Below, in pieces: positions 1 to 6,179 of a stretch of 10,734 nucleotides of DNA. The stretch covers positions 1-10,734 of the forward strand of contig JADGAE010000043.1 of NCBI GenBank assembly GCA_015232165.1. The letters run 5' to 3'. The position numbers and the translations under genes were made by a program. The first letter of the stretch is position 1. Each line of letters begins with the position of its first letter. Source of the stretch: Nitrospirota bacterium (GTDB lineage: Bacteria > Nitrospirota > Thermodesulfovibrionia > Thermodesulfovibrionales > Magnetobacteriaceae). The notes beneath the pieces were generated by a model. It did no database searches. It saw only the letters and a program-made list of their open reading frames with translations, and was not told the DNA's origin.

Positions 1-66
1 GGGGCTGGCCCCCTTGCAGGGGAGGTCAAGGAGGGGGCGGAGCCGCCCTCCTTGCTTCTCTTCTGT
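1..66 (-). repeat. GC-palindromic intergenic repeat, copy R1 (inverted, cut by window edge)
   Basis: This is the reverse complement of the right-hand part of the repeats at 1684-1778 and 7078-7197. It holds the GGGGCTGGCCCC-type stem, the TTGCAGGGG segment and a GGGCGG-AG-CCGCCC hairpin at 35-48. On the + strand the hairpin is followed by a pyrimidine-rich run (51-71, CTTGCTTCTCTTCTGTT), so in this orientation it could act as a Rho-independent-like terminator for a + strand gene lying before the window. The left end is missing because the window starts inside it. Confidence 0.8.
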
Positions 67-80
67 TACTTAGGTTTAAT
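52..80 (+). promoter_or_regulatory. Weak sigma70-like promoter before cheR
   Basis: TTGCTT (52-57) is separated by 17 bases from TTTAAT (75-80). The -10 box matches TATAAT at 5 of 6 positions, but the -35 box matches at only 3. The expected transcription start falls within a base or two of the TTG start codon of cheR at 86. The -35 element lies in the pyrimidine tail of repeat R1. Spacing is ideal but the boxes are weak, so this is tentative. Confidence 0.3.
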
Positions 81-85
81 TTACA

Positions 86-1075
86 TTGGATGAGGGCGCA
101 GGCAACTTGGAAGATGCCTCCGAGAACGAGGACATAGAGGTCCGTATACTGCTGGAGGCCATATACCTCAAGTACGGGTACGACTTCAGGAACTACTCCA
201 AGGCATCCCTGAAGAGGCGTATAACCCAGAGGCTGACCCTGTCGAACCTTGACAACATCTCTGAGATGATACACAAGGTCATACACGACAGGGCGTTCTT
301 TGATGCGTTTCTCAATGAGCTGTCTATCAAGGTTACGGAGATGTTCAGGGACCCGTCGTTTTTCCTGGCAATGCGAACCAGAATAATACCGCTCTTGCGA
401 CAACTACCTTTTATAAAGGTCTGGATAGCGGGGTGCTCCACGGGCGAGGAGGTCTATTCTATGGCAATCCTCCTGACGGAAGAAAAGCTATACGAAAAGA
501 CCCGCATATATGCCACCGATTTTAGCGAGGCCGCCCTGAATCAGGCCAGAGAAGGGATATATAAGACAAGCGATATTAAGAAATACACCTCCAACTATCA
601 GCAGGCAGGAGGGGTAGAGTCCTTTGCAGACTACTTTCTGGCAAGATACGAATCCGCCATAATGAACCAGTCCCTGAGAAAGAACATCACGTTCTCCAGA
701 CACAACCTCGTAACGGACGGGGTTTTTGGTGAGATGAACCTTATAGTGTGCAGGAACGTCCTTATATATTTTAACAGGGACCTCCAGGACAATGTCTTTG
801 GGCTGTTTGTGGATAGCCTGTGCGAAGGCGGTTTCCTGGCACTGGGGTCAAAAGAGACCATACGGTTGTCAAGGCACGCGGGCAACTTTGATGACGTCTC
901 AAAGGAAGAAAAGATATACTACAAACGCTCAGTGTCAACCCCCGAGGTGCAATCAAGTCAGCGGGTTGAGGGTCTCCCTGAAGGTGTGCTAAACAGGAGT
1001 GCAGTGCTTATCTCGGAGACCATTAAGAGACTCGATGAACTGCAAGGTCTGCTCAGGAGTGCTACCAGGACATAG
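86..1075 (+). CDS. cheR: CheR-type protein-glutamate O-methyltransferase
   Basis: The 329-residue product belongs to the CheR family, which moves a methyl group from S-adenosylmethionine to glutamate side chains of chemoreceptors in the cytoplasm. The N-terminal helical CheR domain runs over about residues 18-80 and includes the basic SLKRRI stretch. TEMFRDP (84-90) is the family's usual turn into the catalytic domain. The SAM-binding motif GCSTGEEVYS is at 116-125, and the late motif IVCRNVLIYF is at 220-229. The last 45 or so residues extend past the usual CheR fold and are not recognised. There are no TPR repeats. TTG at 86 is chosen because an in-frame TAA lies at 77-79 and no in-frame ATG precedes the domain; TTG at 107 is an alternative. 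No Shine-Dalgarno site is visible. The stop codon overlaps the cheB start. No chemoreceptor, CheA or CheW is nearby, so the true substrate is unknown. Confidence 0.9.
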   Translation: MDEGAGNLEDASENEDIEVRILLEAIYLKYGYDFRNYSKASLKRRITQRLTLSNLDNISEMIHKVIHDRAFFDAFLNELSIKVTEMFRDPSFFLAMRTRIIPLLRQLPFIKVWIAGCSTGEEVYSMAILLTEEKLYEKTRIYATDFSEAALNQAREGIYKTSDIKKYTSNYQQAGGVESFADYFLARYESAIMNQSLRKNITFSRHNLVTDGVFGEMNLIVCRNVLIYFNRDLQDNVFGLFVDSLCEGGFLALGSKETIRLSRHAGNFDDVSKEEKIYYKRSVSTPEVQSSQRVEGLPEGVLNRSAVLISETIKRLDELQGLLRSATRT

Positions 1076-1668
1076 TGAAAAAAAGGGACGAGTATAAGAG
1101 ATATGAGGCCGTGGTGATAGGGGCATCCGCCGGTGGCACAAGCGCCTTGCGGGAGATATTGCCGTCCCTGCCGGAGGGGTTTTCCCTGCCTGTGGTGGTG
1201 GTTCAGCACCTGCATCCCAGTTCAAGGGACGATATGCCGGCCTTGTACAAGGACTCATGCAGGTTAAGGGTCAAGCAGGCAGATGAGAAAGAGGCTATAG
1301 TTAGCGGTTGTGTCTACTTTGCACCGGCCAACTATCACCTTCTGATAGAGGATGACAGGACGTTTTCGCTGTCCGTGGATGCGCCTGTCAATTTTTCGCG
1401 ACCATCGATTGACGTACTATTTGAGAGTGCGGCGGATGTCTACGGTTCAGCCCTGATCGGCGTGGTACTGACCGGCGCCAACAACGACGGCAGTCTTGGC
1501 CTGCGCAAGATCAAGGCCGCCGGTGCAACGGTCATCGTCCAGGACCCCGATACCGCCGAGTGCTCGTCAATGCCGGCAGCCGCAATTGCCGCCACAAGCG
1601 TGGACTACATCCTGGCGCTAAAAGATATAGCTGACGTTATTGTAAGGTTGGCAAAGACATGTACGTAA
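1075..1668 (+). CDS. cheB: CheB-type methylesterase domain without receiver
   Basis: This 197-residue protein is only the catalytic half of CheB, the enzyme that hydrolyses methyl-glutamate (and deamidates glutamine) on chemoreceptors. All three catalytic residues are visible: Ser18 in IGASAGG, His45 in VVVQHLHP and Asp138 in LTGANNDG, with spacing close to the Salmonella enzyme (164, 190, 286). The substrate-side blocks around GCVYFAPANYHLL and RPSIDVLFESAA are also typical. Classical CheB carries an N-terminal receiver that holds the esterase in check; it is missing here and there is no room for it upstream. GTG at 1075 overlaps the cheR stop (TAGTG), with AGGA at 1067-1070 as a ribosome site, so translation is probably coupled. 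The enzyme may be constitutive or controlled by a partner such as the receiver-kinase encoded downstream; the partner is inference. Confidence 0.9.
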   Translation: MKKRDEYKRYEAVVIGASAGGTSALREILPSLPEGFSLPVVVVQHLHPSSRDDMPALYKDSCRLRVKQADEKEAIVSGCVYFAPANYHLLIEDDRTFSLSVDAPVNFSRPSIDVLFESAADVYGSALIGVVLTGANNDGSLGLRKIKAAGATVIVQDPDTAECSSMPAAAIAATSVDYILALKDIADVIVRLAKTCT

Positions 1669-1683
1669 CCGTAAATTATATAA

Positions 1684-1778
1684 AGGAAAAAGGAAAGAAG
1701 GGGGCGGCTCCGCCCCCCCTTAGACCCCCCTGCAAGGGGGCCAGCCCCCTTGACCCCATTATTCTTAATCCGAATGTT
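1684..1778 (+). repeat. GC-palindromic intergenic repeat, copy R2
   Basis: This is the simplest copy of the repeat family. A purine tract (1684-1700) leads into hairpin 1, GGGGGCGG-CT-CCGCCCCC (1700-1717). Next comes CCCCCT-GCA-AGGGGG (1726-1740). Its 3' G-tract can instead pair forward as GGGGGC-CA-GCCCCC (1736-1749), so the second and third stems exclude one another. The right end TTGACCCCATTATTCTTAA (from 1750) and the bases to 1778 match 7169-7197 at 27 of 29 positions. It lies between cheB and the zinc-finger gene. Confidence 0.85.
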
Positions 1779-1782
1779 AGGT

Positions 1783-1787
1783 GGAGG
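1783..1787 (+). promoter_or_regulatory. Strong Shine-Dalgarno site that fixes the zinc-finger start
   Basis: GGAGG ends four bases before ATG 1792. It supports that ATG over the longer reading frame that opens at TTG 1750 inside repeat R2. It is one of only two strong ribosome sites in the window. Confidence 0.8.
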
Positions 1788-1791
1788 TTTT

Positions 1792-2040
1792 ATGAAATGT
1801 CATAATTGCGGAGGGATGTTGGAAGAGATTATAACGGATTTACCGTTTAAAATTAGAAGTGAATCAATAGTTATAATCAAAAAGCTGCCTGTACTACAAT
1901 GTCAAAACTGTATTGAATATCTTATCGAGGATAGTGTGATGGAAGGAATAGACAGAATAACCAGGAGCGTCCTGGAGCGACAAGAAAATGATATCAGCAA
2001 TAACACGGAGCTTGAAATCTTGAACTATTCGGCTAAATAG
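1792..2040 (+). CDS. YgiT-type zinc-finger protein (orphan MqsA-like N-domain)
   Basis: The 82-residue protein starts MKCHNCGG and has a second pair, Cys37 and Cys40 in LQCQNC, giving the CxxC...CxxC zinc site of the YgiT-type family. That family matches the N-terminal, toxin-binding domain of the antitoxin MqsA. The PFK, VLxC and VMEGID stretches are typical of small stand-alone members. There is no helix-turn-helix domain, so it is not expected to bind DNA as MqsA does. Stand-alone members often follow a small RelE/MqsR- or DUF4258-like toxin; none is here, the upstream neighbour being cheB behind a repeat. The gene is clearly more AT-rich than its neighbours, which may mean separate acquisition. 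It ends 13 bases before the receiver-kinase start, so the two are probably co-transcribed. Its function is unknown. Confidence 0.8.
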   Translation: MKCHNCGGMLEEIITDLPFKIRSESIVIIKKLPVLQCQNCIEYLIEDSVMEGIDRITRSVLERQENDISNNTELEILNYSAK

Positions 2041-2053
2041 TAATCAGGTATAC

Positions 2054-3739
2054 ATGGAAAAACAGAACATACTTATAGTTGACGACAGGACGGAAAACCT
2101 CCTGGTGCTGGAGACCATACTCCAGAGTCCTGAGATAAACATTGTCAAGGCCACATCGGGACAGGAGGCCCTGTGGCAGCTCCTGAACAACAACTTTGCC
2201 CTAATCCTGCTGGACGTTCAGATGCCGCAGATGAACGGCTTTGAGGTGGCGGAGCTTATCAGAAAAAACAACAAGACCAAGAACCTCCCTATTATCTTTA
2301 TAAGCGCCGTGAGTACGGAACGGAAGTTTATATTCAAGGGCTACGAGAGCGGCGCGGTTGACTATCTGATCAAACCCATAGAGCCGGAGATACTAAAGAG
2401 CAAGGTAAACGTATTTCTCCAACTACACAGGCAAAAACAGTTGATACTCAGACAGTCGGAAGACCTCCAGACATCCAACGATTACCTCAAAAAAACCACC
2501 GAGGCCCTGCGTGTTGTCAGCGAGTACAACAGGAAGCTGATAGAGGTAAACCTCGACCCCATTATAAACGTAGGACAGGACGGCAAGATAAGGGACGTCA
2601 ACATTGCGGCGGAGATAATCACGGGCCGTTCAAGGAGGGAGCTCGTTGACGGCAATTTTCCCGACTACTTCACCGAACCTGAAAAGGCAATAGAACTCTA
2701 CAAAAAGGCCCTTAACATAGGCACTGCCCACGACTATGAGCTATACATTCTATGCTACGATGGCCATACAACACCCGTGTTGTGTAATGCCTCCGTGTAT
2801 CGTGATGAGATTGGCAGCGTCATCGGTGTAATTGTTGCCGCCCGCGACATCAGCATACGCAAGACGTATGAAAACGACCTGTTGCAGTTAAACAAAAATC
2901 TTGAAGAACGCGTTAAAAGCGAAGTTGAAAGACGAATAAGACAAGAGCAGATGTTGATCCAACAGTCCAAGATGGCCGCTATGGGAGAGATGATAAGCGC
3001 CATAGCACACCAGTGGAGGCAGCCGCTAAATGCCCTGGCCATTATTGTCCAGGACATCGGGGATGCCTATGACTACGGAGAACTCGACAAGCAATACCTT
3101 GATAAAGCGATAAATCAGTCCGTGGATCAGATATCCTTTATGTCAAAAACAATAGACGACTTCAGAAACTTTTACAGGCCGGGAAAGGAAAAGAACTTCT
3201 TTGATGTAAAAAAAGCAACCATAAACGTACTGTCTTTGCTGTCGGCACAGCTCAGGAACAATTCAATATTGTATAGACTCACCTGTCATGTCCATAATAT
3301 GTCATATGAAGACCTGAATAGGGAGATGTGCTGCTTCAATGAACTCACGGTTTTTTCATATCAGGGTGAGTTTGAACACGTCCTCTTGAACTTGATAAAT
3401 AATGCCAGGGACTCCATTATGGAAAAAAGAGCCAAGAACAATGATGCCAACGAAGATGCCGAGATAAATGAAATGGGTATGATCTTGATTGATTTCCACA
3501 AGGATGGCAATAAGCTCACCATAAAGATAAGAGATACCGGCACCGGCATACCCGACAAGGTGATGGACAGGATATTTGACCCCTACTTTACAACAAAGGA
3601 ACCAAACAAGGGGACCGGTGTGGGGCTATATATGTCAAAGATAATAATCGAGGATAACATCGGCGGGAAACTGTACGCAGACAATACAGACATCGGCGCT
3701 ATGTTTACTATTGAAATGGAAAAGGGAGGAGAAGGGTAG
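2054..3739 (+). CDS. Receiver-PAS-histidine kinase (soluble)
   Basis: The 561-residue kinase has no membrane segment or signal peptide. Residues 1-125 form a receiver with Asp10/Asp11, phospho-acceptor Asp54 (LLDVQMPQMNG), Ser84 and Lys107. A linker helix leads to a PAS domain at about 160-275. A coiled coil follows (about 278-310). The phospho-acceptor His319 lies in AIAHQWRQPLN. The ATPase domain shows the N box NLINNARD (446-453), the G1 box DTGTG (494-498), FDPYFTTK and GTGVGL. A polar insert rich in N, D and E follows the N box. An N-terminal receiver on a kinase implies that the kinase is itself a phosphorelay target or is tuned by another kinase. It lies 13 bases after the zinc-finger gene with a weak AGGT ribosome site. 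The core is clearly paralogous to that of the kinase at 4008-5636. The signal bound by PAS is unknown. Confidence 0.92.
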   Translation: MEKQNILIVDDRTENLLVLETILQSPEINIVKATSGQEALWQLLNNNFALILLDVQMPQMNGFEVAELIRKNNKTKNLPIIFISAVSTERKFIFKGYESGAVDYLIKPIEPEILKSKVNVFLQLHRQKQLILRQSEDLQTSNDYLKKTTEALRVVSEYNRKLIEVNLDPIINVGQDGKIRDVNIAAEIITGRSRRELVDGNFPDYFTEPEKAIELYKKALNIGTAHDYELYILCYDGHTTPVLCNASVYRDEIGSVIGVIVAARDISIRKTYENDLLQLNKNLEERVKSEVERRIRQEQMLIQQSKMAAMGEMISAIAHQWRQPLNALAIIVQDIGDAYDYGELDKQYLDKAINQSVDQISFMSKTIDDFRNFYRPGKEKNFFDVKKATINVLSLLSAQLRNNSILYRLTCHVHNMSYEDLNREMCCFNELTVFSYQGEFEHVLLNLINNARDSIMEKRAKNNDANEDAEINEMGMILIDFHKDGNKLTIKIRDTGTGIPDKVMDRIFDPYFTTKEPNKGTGVGLYMSKIIIEDNIGGKLYADNTDIGAMFTIEMEKGGEG

Positions 3740-3779
3740 GTATCCTTTTTATATTCCATGGTAAACCATACTTTAAGGC

Positions 3780-3900
3780 AAGAAAGAAGGAGGGCAGCTC
3801 AGCCCGCACGGCGGGTGTTGCCGCACCCCCTCCTCAGACCTCCCCTGCAAGGGGACCAGTCCCCCACTGAGCCAGGGGTCGCTGACCCCTTGACCCTATT
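3780..3900 (+). repeat. GC-palindromic intergenic repeat, copy R3 (expanded)
   Basis: This copy has the same frame as R2 but is enlarged. The purine tract AAGAAAGAAGGAGGG is followed by an inserted hairpin, CCCGC-ACG-GCGGG (3803-3815). The core CCCC-TGCAA-GGGG (3842-3854) competes with GGGGAC-CA-GTCCCC (3851-3864). An extra stem, GGGGTC-GCT-GACCCC, lies at 3875-3889. It ends in TTGACCCTATTTTA. Base changes in one arm of a stem are matched in the other, suggesting that pairing matters. It fills most of the gap between the two kinase genes. Confidence 0.8.
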
Positions 3901-3928
3901 TTACCATACCTTTTTAAGAAGATATAAT
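3901..3928 (+). promoter_or_regulatory. Candidate sigma70 promoter for the second kinase operon
   Basis: TTACCA (3901-3906) and a perfect TATAAT (3923-3928) are 16 bases apart, directly after repeat R3. The predicted start near 3935 gives an AT-rich leader of about 70 bases. A second, weaker pair, TTACAA (3969-3974) with TAAAAT (3993-3998) at 18-base spacing, would start transcription only a few bases before ATG 4008. Confidence 0.45.
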
Positions 3929-4007
3929 TAAGTGTAGGTAAATCCATGTTATTTTTTCGTAAAAAAGATTACAATAAATTTATGCAATAGGCTAAAATAT
4001 AAACAAT

Positions 4008-5636
4008 ATGACAGAGGACATGGTTAGCGAAAGCATACACAAAACACGCAGGGAGCGTGAGATGACAGCCCTGCTGGAGGGTGTGCGCGCCGTTCTGAGA
4101 TACAAGAGGTTTGAGGAGGTAGCCCGTGATATCTTTGACAAGTGCAAGGCCATGACGGGTGCCACAAGCGGTTATGTCGCGCTGTTGAACTCTGCCGGAG
4201 ATGAGAACGAGGTACTGTTCCTGGACCCTGGCGGGAGGGAGTGTGTCGTTGACCCTTCGCTGCCGATGCCCATCCGCGGACTTCGTGAGACGGCTTACCG
4301 CTCCGGCAAGGCGGTGTGTGAGAACAACTTCTCAAACAGCAAGTGGTGGGACTATCTGCCCCAGGGACACGTGATGCTGGATAACGTCCTGTTTGCCCCT
4401 CTGAATCTGGAGGGTAAGACCGTGGGATTAATAGGTCTGGCCAACAAGCCCGGTAACTTTGACGACGACGACCTGCATATGGCAACGGCCTTTGGTGAGT
4501 TTGTGGCAATTGCCCTGCACAACAGCCAGACCCTCCAGCGCCTGGAAGACAGTGAGCAGCGTTTCCGAAACGTGGTTGAAGCAGCCGCCGATGCCATCGT
4601 ATCAATAGACGGCAATGACAGGATTACCACCTGGAACAAAGCGGCAGAGGGTATGTTCGGATACACCGTGCAGGAGGTCTTGAACAATCCCGTTACGATC
4701 ATAATCCCTCCGCATTATCGTGCCGCCCACAAAGAAGGCATCCTGCGGGTAAACAAGACGGGAATATCAAGACACGCCGGTAAGATATTGGACCTGACGG
4801 CGTTGAGAAAGGACGGCTCCGAGTTCCCGATAGAGCTCTCTCTGACCAGATGGACCATAGGGGAGAGGCTATACTTTACCGCTATAATCAGAGACGTCAC
4901 CAGGCGCAAGCAGATCGAGGAGGAGTTAAGGGTTCAGAACCGTTTGGTGGTTGAGCAGAGCCGGCAGCTGGCAATAAGCGAACTGATGATAAGCATCGCG
5001 CACCATTGGAGACAACCCCTGAGCGCCATTGGGGCTGTCATACAGAACGTTGAGGACGCCTTTGACTATAACGAGTTGGATGATGAGTTTTTTCACTCTT
5101 CGGTTAAGAAAATCGTCGATGAACTTATCTATCTCTCAAAGACCATTGACAACTTTAGCAGCTTCTACCACAGGGATAAGGAAAAAACCCTGTTCAGGGT
5201 CCATGACTGCATCGAAAAGACCCTGCTGCTATTAAACGATTACTTCAGGTCGAAAGACATAACGGTAGAGGTAGACATGGACGACAATTTAGAATTAGAG
5301 GGCTACTTCAACGAGTTTTCAAGGGTGGTTTTAAACATCATCAACAACATAAGGGATGTCTTTGACGAGCGGGGTATACGCAATGGACATATAAAGATAC
5401 GGGCATACAAAAATACAAACAATGGCAGGGTAACACTCTCTATATCCGACAACGGTGGCGGCATGAGGGAGGATATAAAGTTCAGGGTCTTTGATCCGTA
5501 TTTTACAACAAAGCATAAATCCAGGGGTGTAGGGCTTGGTTTATACATGGCAAGGGTCATGATAGAAAAAAACCTCAACGGCAGCATAGCAGCCATAAAT
5601 ATTGACAATGGAGCAGAGTTCATAATAGAGATATAG
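4008..5636 (+). CDS. GAF-PAS-histidine kinase (soluble)
   Basis: The 542-residue protein has a GAF domain at about residues 20-175, a PAS domain at about 183-303 ending in the common TAIIRDVTRRKQIEEEL, a short coiled coil, and a kinase core. Phospho-acceptor His332 is in SIAHHWRQPL. The ATPase domain has an N box beginning at Asn443, the G1 box DNGGG (481-485), FDPYFTTK and GVGLGLYMA. No membrane segment is visible, so the GAF or PAS domain probably senses a cytoplasmic ligand or redox state; no cofactor ligand can be assigned. The core follows the kinase at 2054-3739 closely, including the DAxDYxELD, SKTIDxFxxFY and DKEK-type stretches, so the two are paralogues. ATG 4008 lacks a clear Shine-Dalgarno site; ATG 4020 is an in-frame alternative. 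A receiver gene begins one base after the stop and is the likely phospho-acceptor. Confidence 0.92.
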   Translation: MTEDMVSESIHKTRREREMTALLEGVRAVLRYKRFEEVARDIFDKCKAMTGATSGYVALLNSAGDENEVLFLDPGGRECVVDPSLPMPIRGLRETAYRSGKAVCENNFSNSKWWDYLPQGHVMLDNVLFAPLNLEGKTVGLIGLANKPGNFDDDDLHMATAFGEFVAIALHNSQTLQRLEDSEQRFRNVVEAAADAIVSIDGNDRITTWNKAAEGMFGYTVQEVLNNPVTIIIPPHYRAAHKEGILRVNKTGISRHAGKILDLTALRKDGSEFPIELSLTRWTIGERLYFTAIIRDVTRRKQIEEELRVQNRLVVEQSRQLAISELMISIAHHWRQPLSAIGAVIQNVEDAFDYNELDDEFFHSSVKKIVDELIYLSKTIDNFSSFYHRDKEKTLFRVHDCIEKTLLLLNDYFRSKDITVEVDMDDNLELEGYFNEFSRVVLNIINNIRDVFDERGIRNGHIKIRAYKNTNNGRVTLSISDNGGGMREDIKFRVFDPYFTTKHKSRGVGLGLYMARVMIEKNLNGSIAAINIDNGAEFIIEI

Positions 5637-5637
5637 T

Positions 5638-6009
5638 ATGGACAAGGATCAAATTTTTAAGGACAAGCGCCTCTTATACGTTGAGGATGACGAAATCATC
5701 CGGGTCAACATAGCGCATTTTCTAAGGCGCCGATTCAAGGAGGTCACGGAGGCCGAAAATGGACGGCAGGGGTTAAACCTATACAGCCCCGGCACTTATG
5801 ACATCGTAATCACGGATATAGAGATGCCTATTATGAACGGCCTTAAGATGATCGACAAGATACTTGAGATAGATTCCACCCAGCGGATTATCATTACAAC
5901 TGGATACAACGACGACGAGCACAAGAGCAAAAAGGCATGTGTAAACATCATAAAACCTATAATCAGGGAAACCCTCCTTATCGAACTCTACCGGTGTCTG
6001 AATAAGTAA
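5638..6009 (+). CDS. Single-domain response regulator (receiver only)
   Basis: The 123-residue protein is a lone receiver with Glu16/Asp17/Asp18 at the acidic site, phospho-acceptor Asp60 (ITDIEMPIMNG), Thr88 and Lys106 (IIKPI). No output domain follows. The start lies one base after the stop of the GAF-PAS kinase (TAG-T-ATG), so translation is almost certainly coupled and that kinase is the likely phospho-donor. It may shuttle phosphate to another protein or act by protein contact, as CheY- or Spo0F-like receivers do. The stretch from Tyr90 to Lys106 is about four residues shorter than in a typical receiver, shortening helix 4 and its loop, which is part of the usual output face. The rest of the fold looks complete. 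Confidence 0.9.
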   Translation: MDKDQIFKDKRLLYVEDDEIIRVNIAHFLRRRFKEVTEAENGRQGLNLYSPGTYDIVITDIEMPIMNGLKMIDKILEIDSTQRIIITTGYNDDEHKSKKACVNIIKPIIRETLLIELYRCLNK

Positions 6010-6030
6010 CTCACCTTACGCACAGGGTAC

Positions 6031-6120
6031 AGAAGGGAGGGCTTTGCCCTCCATCATCAGACCCACCCACAAGGGGAGGGGCGAGCCGCCCCGGGCACGA
6101 AGAAGCCCCCTTGACCCCAT
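6031..6120 (+). repeat. GC-palindromic intergenic repeat, copy R4
   Basis: ACAGAAG leads into a perfect hairpin, GGAGGGC-TTT-GCCCTCC (6036-6052). The TCAGACC bridge follows, then GGGGCG-AGC-CGCCCC (6078-6092), and the standard right end CCCCCTTGACCCCATT (to 6121). The middle CCCCTGCAAGGGG segment is degraded to ACCCACAAGGGG. The copy lies between the receiver gene and the DUF58 gene. The first hairpin has no U-run after it on the + strand. Confidence 0.8.
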
Positions 6121-6164
6121 TTATATTCACAGTCAAGGGGAGGGCGGCATATTTATGATATATA

Positions 6165-6173
6165 TGATATAAT
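6165..6173 (+). promoter_or_regulatory. Extended -10 promoter abutting the DUF58 start
   Basis: TGATATAAT (6165-6173) is a perfect TATAAT preceded by the TGn extension, which can replace a -35 box; none is seen at the right distance. The usual start point would be at or next to GTG 6180, giving a leaderless or nearly leaderless mRNA. Confidence 0.45.
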
Positions 6174-6179
6174 GGTTAC

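Noticed and set aside
26..403. 125-codon minus-strand reading frame at the left end
   Set aside because: It overlaps the clear cheR coding frame and ends in a poly-Pro run derived from repeat R1.
1750..1755. TTGACC at the right end of the repeats as a -35 promoter box
   Set aside because: No acceptable -10 box follows at 16-18 bases in R2, R3, R4 or R5; in R3 the TATAAT is 27 bases away.
1750..1791. TTG start at 1750 for the zinc-finger gene, adding 14 residues
   Set aside because: The extra codons lie in repeat R2, while ATG 1792 has a GGAGG site at good spacing and gives the family's usual MKCxxCGG start.
3952..3966. TTTTTT-CGT-AAAAAA inverted repeat as a terminator
   Set aside because: Six A-T pairs alone are too weak, and it lies just before a gene start, after the candidate promoter.
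4024..4605. 193-codon reading frame on the minus strand
   Set aside because: It is antisense to the GAF-PAS kinase, has a composition dominated by Arg, Ser, Pro and His, and shows no recognisable domain.
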